From: Eubacterium sp.
GTDB lineage: Bacteria; Bacillota_A; Clostridia; Lachnospirales; Lachnospiraceae
Assembly: GCA_017475785.1 (NCBI GenBank)
Contig: JAFVEX010000163.1
Span: 1 to 11,225, forward strand
Length of the DNA: 11,225 nucleotides
Reading direction: 5' to 3'
Shown here: in pieces, positions 7,263 through 11,225 of the stretch
Layout of the letters: the number at the start of each line of letters is the position of its first letter
Position numbering within the stretch: the stretch's first letter is position 1
The notes under the pieces: generated by a model
Database searches by the model: none
Seen by the model: the letters and a program-made list of their open reading frames with translations, nothing else
Told to the model about the DNA's origin: nothing
Translations under genes and position numbers: made by a program

Positions 7263-7269
7263 ACAAATA
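7253..7269. promoter_or_regulatory. Operator-like palindrome over the opine dehydrogenase -35 box
   Basis: TATTTGT (7253-7259) and ACAAATA (7263-7269) are perfect 7-bp arms around AAA. After one mismatch, pairing continues for two more positions on each side. It fits the LysR-type T-N11-A pattern (T7255, A7267). It covers the opine promoter -35 box and lies just upstream of the lysR -10 box, the usual place for a LysR-type recognition site that also autoregulates. Confidence 0.55.
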
Positions 7270-7273
7270 AATG

Positions 7274-7282
7274 TGATATGAT
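7274..7282 (+). promoter_or_regulatory. Extended -10 promoter for the lysR gene
   Basis: TGATATGAT supplies a TGn extension followed by TATGAT (7277-7282), about 27 bases before the lysR start codon. A weak -35 (TTTGTA, 7255-7260) lies 16 bases upstream, inside the palindrome at 7253-7269. This arrangement would let the regulator repress its own gene. Confidence 0.5.
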
Positions 7283-7308
7283 ACTTCATTTTTTTTGATG
7301 GGAGTTTT

Positions 7309-8223
7309 ATGGACATCCGAAATCTGGAGACGTTTTTGCGCGTCGTTGAACTGGGCAATTTTACGAGAGCCGCCGCGGAACAGGGATATGTGCAGTCCAC
7401 GGTGACCGCGCAGATCCAGCAGATGGAAACAGAACTTGGATTTCCGCTCTTCGACCGGGTCGGCAAGAAGGTCTCCCTGACGTCCGGGGGGCAGCAGCTG
7501 ATTCCGTACGCGAGAGAGGCCGTCAGCATCATGGAGCAGATCGCCGCGCTGGATCAGCGCACGGCCGGAACAAGATGCACGCTCCGGATCGGCGTGCTGG
7601 AATCTCTGATGTTTTCCGCCATGCTCGATATTCTGCCGGCTTACCAGGAGCAGTACAAAAATGTTGAAATCCGCATCCGCACAGGCGCATCCGCGGAGTT
7701 GATCGAGCAGCTGAAAAAAAACCAGCTGGATCTGATCTATATCTCTGAAATAGAAAATGTGGATCCTGAGCTTTCCTCCTGCTGCAGACATAAGGAAAGC
7801 ATGGTATTTGTCGCGAATTCCGGCCATGCGCTTGCAGGGCGCGGCCTGGTCTCTCTGCAGGAAATCTTCAGCCACCCGATGATCGTGACCGAAAAGAGCG
7901 GCATTATTTACCGCACGCTCAAGGAACTGGCCGCTGCCAACCACTGCACGCTGCACGCGTCGGTCATGGTCAACAGCGTGAACGCCATCATCGAGATGCT
8001 GATGCGCAGCGAGGGGCTCGCTTTTCTGCCTGAGTACGCCGTGGCCGGTTATCTTTCCGACGGGCGGATCGCGCTCGTAAACGCGGATATTCCCGGGCAG
8101 ACTTACTACAGCCAGGTGCTCTATTACAAGGGAAAATGGATTCCGCCCTACATGCAGGCGATGATCGAAGAAATCCAGGCATATGCGCAGCATCAGAAAA
8201 ATAAGCCAGCTGCGGCATCCTGA
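7309..8223 (+). CDS. LysR-family transcriptional regulator
   Basis: A 304-residue DNA-binding regulator of standard LysR length. The N-terminal winged helix-turn-helix (about 1-60) begins MDIRNLETFLRVVELGNFTRAA and contains QSTVTAQIQQMETELGFPLFDR, a typical recognition-helix region. After a linker helix (about 65-88), the effector-binding domain starts at TLRIGVLES (about 91) and continues to about 295 with the usual two-lobed periplasmic-binding-protein-like pattern. The ribosome site GGGAG (7300-7304) is only four bases from the ATG but no other start fits. The gene diverges from the opine dehydrogenase across a 119-bp region with two palindromes, the classic layout in which a LysR protein controls its divergent neighbour and itself. 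P5C dehydrogenase follows 77 bp downstream on the same strand and may be in the same transcript. The effector is unknown; an opine, amino acid or 2-oxoacid would fit the context. Confidence 0.95.
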   Translation: MDIRNLETFLRVVELGNFTRAAAEQGYVQSTVTAQIQQMETELGFPLFDRVGKKVSLTSGGQQLIPYAREAVSIMEQIAALDQRTAGTRCTLRIGVLESLMFSAMLDILPAYQEQYKNVEIRIRTGASAELIEQLKKNQLDLIYISEIENVDPELSSCCRHKESMVFVANSGHALAGRGLVSLQEIFSHPMIVTEKSGIIYRTLKELAAANHCTLHASVMVNSVNAIIEMLMRSEGLAFLPEYAVAGYLSDGRIALVNADIPGQTYYSQVLYYKGKWIPPYMQAMIEEIQAYAQHQKNKPAAAS

Positions 8224-8284
8224 CAGACTAGATACATGGCAGCAGAACAACTTAGGAAAACATGCAGCAACAGCTTCGTAATAT

Positions 8285-8291
8285 AAGGAGG
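8285..8291 (+). promoter_or_regulatory. Ribosome binding site fixing the P5C dehydrogenase start
   Basis: AAGGAGG, a full Shine-Dalgarno match, lies nine bases before the ATG at 8301. The reading frame stays open back to an ATG at 8262, but that codon has no comparable site and the extra residues are not family-like, so 8301 is chosen. The 77-bp gap after lysR (8224-8300) shows no convincing promoter or terminator. Confidence 0.88.
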
Positions 8292-8300
8292 ATATCACCC

Positions 8301-9926
8301 ATGAGCGGAGTTTATCACGCACCAGATCCTGTCAATGTAAAACCGACGACGTTTGCCCCGGGCACCGAGGAGCGGGAGCTTCTTAAGGCTGCGCTGGAGG
8401 AGGTCAGCCGCCAGAAAATTGTAATTCCGGCAATTATCAACGGAAAAGAGGTTTACACAGACGACCGCTTTGAGGTCCGGGCACCGCACGACCACAGCCT
8501 TATTCTGGCGGAATGCTGCCGGGTCGGAGAAGCCGGGCTGAAGGACGCTGTTGAATCAGCTCTGGCGGCCAAAGAGGCGTGGGAGGCACTGCCAAAAGAG
8601 CAGCGGTTTGCCGTTTTCCTGAAGACCGCGAATCTGATCGAAGGCAAGTACCGCTATTTTCTGACTGCCGTCGCCATGCTCGGACAGAGCAAAACAGCCA
8701 ATGAGGCGTCCTTTGACCTGCCGGACGAAGCAGCCGACCTGCTCCGCTACAATGTTTACAATGCGGACACTATCTACAACTGGCAGCCGAAGCAGGATCT
8801 GACGCTGATGAACCGCCTGAACTACCGCCCGCTCGAGGGCTTCGTCTGTGCCGTGACGCCGTTTAACTTCGCATCGATCTGCGCGAACCTTCCGGCAGCG
8901 CCGGCGACCGCCGGCAACGTCGTTGTCTGGAAGCCGTCGACCAACGCGGTTCTGGCGAGCTACTATATCATGCGGTGTTTCATGGAGGCAGGCCTTCCCG
9001 CCGGCGTCATCAATTTCGTGCCGTCCCGCGGCGCCGACGTCAGCAATTACGTCCTGACCGATCCGCGGCTCGGCGGCTTTCATTTCACAGGCTCTACCGA
9101 GATCTTCAAGAATGTATGGAAGCTTGTGGGAGCGAACATTGACAATTACCGCAGCTACCCGCGGCTTGTGGGCGAGACAGGCGGAAAGGATTACTGTTTT
9201 GCGACAGAAAACGCCGATGTGGATGAGCTTGTCGCGGGACTGATCCGCGGCGCGTATGAGTATCAGGGTCAAAAGTGCTCTGCCCTCTCCCGCGCGTACA
9301 TCCCGGCAAAGCTCTGGCCTGAGGTGAAGAAGAAACTACTCGCGGAAATCCGGACGATCCGCGTCGGCGACGTGAAGGATTTCCGGGTACTGATGGGTGC
9401 CGTGATCGACCGGGCCGCGTTCAGCCGCGCAGCCTCCTTTATCGACGCGGCACGGCAGGACGAAGACGCTGACCTTCTGTGCGGCAGCTACGATGACAGC
9501 GTAGGACTGTTTGTCTATCCGACGGTTATCCAGGTGAAAACTCTCAACTACAAGAGCTTTAATACAGAGCTGTTCGCGCCGATTCTCTCCGTGTACGTCT
9601 ATGAGCCGGACGAGTATGATAAGGTGATTGATCACTGCGCGAACTCATCTCCATACGCGCTGACCGGATGCATCTATACACACGACCGCAATGAGATCGC
9701 GGAGCTGGAGTGGAAGCTGCGTGACTCTGCCGGAAACTGGAACATCAACGACAAGCCTGCAGGCGCGCTCACAGGACATCAGCCATTCGGCGGGGCACGG
9801 GGATCCGGCACCAACGACAAGGCCGGCAACCTGACGAATATGATGCGTTGGATGAGTCCGCAGTCCATCAAGGAAAACATGCTGCCGTTTACGGACTACA
9901 GATGGCCGTCCATGTCGGAGGCGTGA
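8301..9926 (+). CDS. pruA: L-glutamate gamma-semialdehyde (P5C) dehydrogenase
   Basis: A 541-residue aldehyde dehydrogenase that oxidises glutamate gamma-semialdehyde (open form of delta-1-pyrroline-5-carboxylate, from proline or ornithine) to glutamate with NAD(P)+. The length, the N-terminus (VYHAPDPVNVKPTTFAPGTEERELL) and the C-terminal FGGARGSGTNDKAG region resemble monofunctional P5C dehydrogenases rather than generic aldehyde dehydrogenases. Active-site elements are VTPFNF (185-190, N189), WKPS (K211), GETGGKD with general base E292, and GQKCSA with nucleophile C326. No proline dehydrogenase domain is fused and none is encoded nearby, so the semialdehyde probably comes from ornithine aminotransferase or an unlinked proline dehydrogenase. 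The gene follows lysR by 77 bp on the same strand and ends in its own terminator. It may be read with lysR as one transcript. No catalytic residue appears to be missing. Confidence 0.94.
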   Translation: MSGVYHAPDPVNVKPTTFAPGTEERELLKAALEEVSRQKIVIPAIINGKEVYTDDRFEVRAPHDHSLILAECCRVGEAGLKDAVESALAAKEAWEALPKEQRFAVFLKTANLIEGKYRYFLTAVAMLGQSKTANEASFDLPDEAADLLRYNVYNADTIYNWQPKQDLTLMNRLNYRPLEGFVCAVTPFNFASICANLPAAPATAGNVVVWKPSTNAVLASYYIMRCFMEAGLPAGVINFVPSRGADVSNYVLTDPRLGGFHFTGSTEIFKNVWKLVGANIDNYRSYPRLVGETGGKDYCFATENADVDELVAGLIRGAYEYQGQKCSALSRAYIPAKLWPEVKKKLLAEIRTIRVGDVKDFRVLMGAVIDRAAFSRAASFIDAARQDEDADLLCGSYDDSVGLFVYPTVIQVKTLNYKSFNTELFAPILSVYVYEPDEYDKVIDHCANSSPYALTGCIYTHDRNEIAELEWKLRDSAGNWNINDKPAGALTGHQPFGGARGSGTNDKAGNLTNMMRWMSPQSIKENMLPFTDYRWPSMSEA

Positions 9927-9938
9927 AATTAGAACAAC

Positions 9939-9984
9939 ACACCATCCAGAACCCGTCTCAACCAATTCGGATTCCGGATGGTGT
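9939..9984 (+). terminator. Long hairpin terminator after P5C dehydrogenase
   Basis: Two 17-base arms (9939-9955 and 9968-9984) pair with two mismatches around a 12-base loop. On the plus strand they are followed by ATTTCATTTTT, so this looks like a Rho-independent terminator for the gene ending at 9926. It is also the only strong hairpin downstream of the convergent porB, which ends at 10056. The minus-strand exit has a poorer T run, so action in both directions is possible but less certain. The 129-bp gap 9927-10055 holds nothing else I can recognise. Confidence 0.85.
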
Positions 9985-10055
9985 ATTTCATTTTTGACAG
10001 TATCTTCCCCCGTCAGAATAAAAATCAAAGCATTTCCTGCGGAGAGAATGACAGA

Positions 10056-11000
10056 TCAGCCGCGTGCGCAGAGATACTGCAGGTTCTCCCAGCGGCGGTC
10101 TACCTCCTCCTGGAACTGCACAATGAGATCCTCATTTCCGGCCTTGAACAGGTGTTTAAACCTGCCCTGCGGGCGCAGGAAGTCCTCAATCGGCAGTTTT
10201 TTCTTCGGCTCGTAAGAAAGTCTCCATTTACCTTCGCGCACTTCGAACAGCGGCCAGTAGCACGTCTCGACTGCCAGCCGGCAGATTTCCATGATATCAG
10301 ACATCTCATAGCGCCATCCGCGGGGGCACGGCGCCATGACGTTCAGGAAGGCTGCGCCTTCCGTGTAGATCGCGCGCTCTGCCTTGCGGTGAATGTCCTT
10401 GAAGTCACGTGTGAAGGTTGTCTGCGCGACGTAAGGGACGTTGTGGCTGGCGATGATACCCGCGAGATCCTTGCGGTTCTGCATTTTTCCGACAGATTCC
10501 TTGCCAACCGGCGTAGTCGTCGTATCGGCGAACATCGGCGTCGCGGAAGACCGCTGAATACCGGTGTTCATATAAGCGCCGTTGTCGTAGCAGACATACA
10601 CCAGGTCATGCCCGCGCTCCATGGCGCCGGACAGAGACTGGAAACCGATGTCGTAGGTTCCGCCGTCTCCGCCGAACGTAATAAACTTGTATGTATCTTC
10701 TTCGCCGAGGCGTCCTTTTTTCTTCAGGACGCGGTAGGCTGTCTCGACGCCGGACAGCGTCGCGCCGGCGTTTTCAAACGCGTTGTGGATGTAGCTGTCT
10801 TCCCAGGCCGTAAACGGGTACATGTAAGAAGAAACCTCCAGACATCCCGTCGCGTTACCGATGACGGCACGGTCTTCTTCCTTCAGCGCGCGCAGAACGG
10901 CTCTGACTGCGATCGTTGCGCCGCAGCCCGCGCACATGCGGTGCCCGGGTGAGAGACGTTCCGGCTTTTCCATCATTGTTTTTAAACTGTGATCACTCAT
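10056..11000 (-). CDS. porB: Pyruvate (2-oxoacid):ferredoxin oxidoreductase, beta subunit
   Basis: A 314-residue thiamine-diphosphate and iron-sulfur subunit of a multi-subunit pyruvate:ferredoxin oxidoreductase, which interconverts pyruvate plus CoA with acetyl-CoA, CO2 and reduced ferredoxin. The ThDP motif is GGDGGTYDIG (110-119), followed by YDNGAYMNTGIQRS (138-151). The four expected cluster-binding cysteines are C23 and C26 (CAGC), C53 (ATGCLEV) and C225 (APCPRGW). Length and motif order match PorB proteins. A small oddity is Gly141 in YDNGAYMNTG, where many PorB proteins have Glu. The start is supported by AGGAG (10010-11014 region, exactly 11010-11014) nine bases upstream. It follows porA by 36 bp in one operon. 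Gamma and delta subunits, if separate genes, would lie upstream beyond the window. Pyruvate is the most likely substrate by resemblance, but branched 2-oxoacids cannot be excluded. Confidence 0.92.
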   Translation of the reverse strand: MSDHSLKTMMEKPERLSPGHRMCAGCGATIAVRAVLRALKEEDRAVIGNATGCLEVSSYMYPFTAWEDSYIHNAFENAGATLSGVETAYRVLKKKGRLGEEDTYKFITFGGDGGTYDIGFQSLSGAMERGHDLVYVCYDNGAYMNTGIQRSSATPMFADTTTTPVGKESVGKMQNRKDLAGIIASHNVPYVAQTTFTRDFKDIHRKAERAIYTEGAAFLNVMAPCPRGWRYEMSDIMEICRLAVETCYWPLFEVREGKWRLSYEPKKKLPIEDFLRPQGRFKHLFKAGNEDLIVQFQEEVDRRWENLQYLCARG

Positions 11001-11036
11001 GATTATCTACTCCTGACTGTTCTGTTTTCCTCTGCC

Positions 11037-11225
11037 TCAGACACGAAGGCCGATATACCGGAACTGTTCGATTTCTTTTCCTTCTTCAACGAGCGCCCGC
11101 AGATCTCCAAAGACATCTTTTACGTCTTCAACCCGGAAATCGCGTCCTGCCAGGCCATAAATATAGCTGACCGTCTCGATCATGGTCTTGCTGCGGAAAA
11201 GCGCCGCCGGAATCTCGCTGGAAAG
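11037..11225 (-). CDS. porA: Pyruvate (2-oxoacid):ferredoxin oxidoreductase, alpha subunit, C-terminal fragment
   Basis: The reverse strand is open from the window edge to a TGA at 11037-11039 and encodes the last 62 residues of a protein. The segment TVSYIYGLAGRDFRVEDV and the ending IEQFRYIGLRV fit the C-terminus of PorA-type alpha subunits, which usually carry a Y-G-L-G-G-R-like segment near the end. Its place 36 bp upstream of porB on the same strand matches the common porA-porB order. PorA and PorB together form the ThDP catalytic site. The N-terminal part and start codon lie beyond the right edge, so this is truncated by the window and not a broken gene. Confidence 0.85.
   Translation of the reverse strand, partial: LSSEIPAALFRSKTMIETVSYIYGLAGRDFRVEDVKDVFGDLRALVEEGKEIEQFRYIGLRV

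Noticed and set aside
8262..8300. A longer P5C dehydrogenase beginning at the ATG at 8262
   Set aside because: The AAGGAGG site at 8285-8291 lies inside this extension and is ideally spaced for the ATG at 8301; the extra 13 residues look like translated intergenic sequence.
6925..8322. A 465-codon open frame on the minus strand spanning lysR and part of the opine dehydrogenase
   Set aside because: It is antisense to a clear LysR gene and out of frame with the opine dehydrogenase. It crosses the divergent promoter region, and its translation is rich in Arg, His and Gln with no family motif. It is a shadow frame of GC-rich codons.
8556..9272. A 238-codon minus-strand frame inside P5C dehydrogenase
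   Set aside because: Fully antisense to a gene with intact ALDH catalytic motifs, and composition is typical of a reverse-complement shadow.
9978..10952. A 324-codon open frame on the plus strand opposite porB
   Set aside because: It starts at the end of the P5C dehydrogenase terminator and is antisense to porB, whose motifs and cluster cysteines are intact. The translation has no recognisable domain.

Overview
The window holds seven protein-coding genes of ordinary bacterial central metabolism, six complete and one cut by the right edge. Genes are dense, moderately GC-rich and mostly preceded by Shine-Dalgarno sequences. A two-gene 2-oxoacid:ferredoxin oxidoreductase (porA-porB), a biotin pyruvate carboxylase, an iron-dependent alcohol dehydrogenase and an opine dehydrogenase together suggest an anaerobic, fermentative Bacillota, most likely a Clostridia member. 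This is inferred from gene content and protein style; no rRNA or other taxonomic marker is present. I see no tRNA, rRNA, CRISPR array, insertion sequence, phage gene or attachment site.

Layout, left to right. (1) Pyruvate carboxylase on the minus strand (36-3461), reaching almost to the window edge, which starts with an unusual C/G-only tract. (2) A 250-bp gap with a minus-strand terminator and a weak candidate pyc promoter. (3) A small phosphoribosyltransferase-like gene, minus strand (3712-4368). Behind it lies a 252-bp non-coding leader with three and a half tandem copies of a 34-36 bp repeat. (4) An iron-containing alcohol dehydrogenase (4621-5814) and, 130 bp upstream of it, an octopine/nopaline-type opine dehydrogenase (5945-7189), both minus strand and possibly co-transcribed. 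(5) A 119-bp divergent control region with a near-consensus promoter and two adjacent palindromes. (6) Plus strand: a LysR-family regulator (7309-8223), then a delta-1-pyrroline-5-carboxylate (P5C) dehydrogenase (8301-9926) ending in a long hairpin terminator. (7) Minus strand, converging on that terminator: porB (10056-11000) and the last 62 codons of porA.

How the genes may work together. The window centres on pyruvate, NADH and glutamate-family amino acids. PorAB interconverts pyruvate and acetyl-CoA with ferredoxin. Pyruvate carboxylase makes oxaloacetate. Opine dehydrogenases reductively join an amino acid to a 2-oxoacid (often pyruvate) or run in reverse. The alcohol dehydrogenase balances NAD(P)H, and P5C dehydrogenase makes glutamate from the proline/ornithine-derived semialdehyde. 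The best-supported regulatory link is the LysR gene divergent from the opine dehydrogenase: one palindrome covers the opine promoter's -35 box and the other spans its -10. Whether opine dehydrogenase, alcohol dehydrogenase and P5C dehydrogenase form one LysR-controlled pathway is a hypothesis. Nothing here is clearly a new class of system. The leader repeats, the LysR/opine control region and the odd phosphoribosyltransferase deserve the closest second look.
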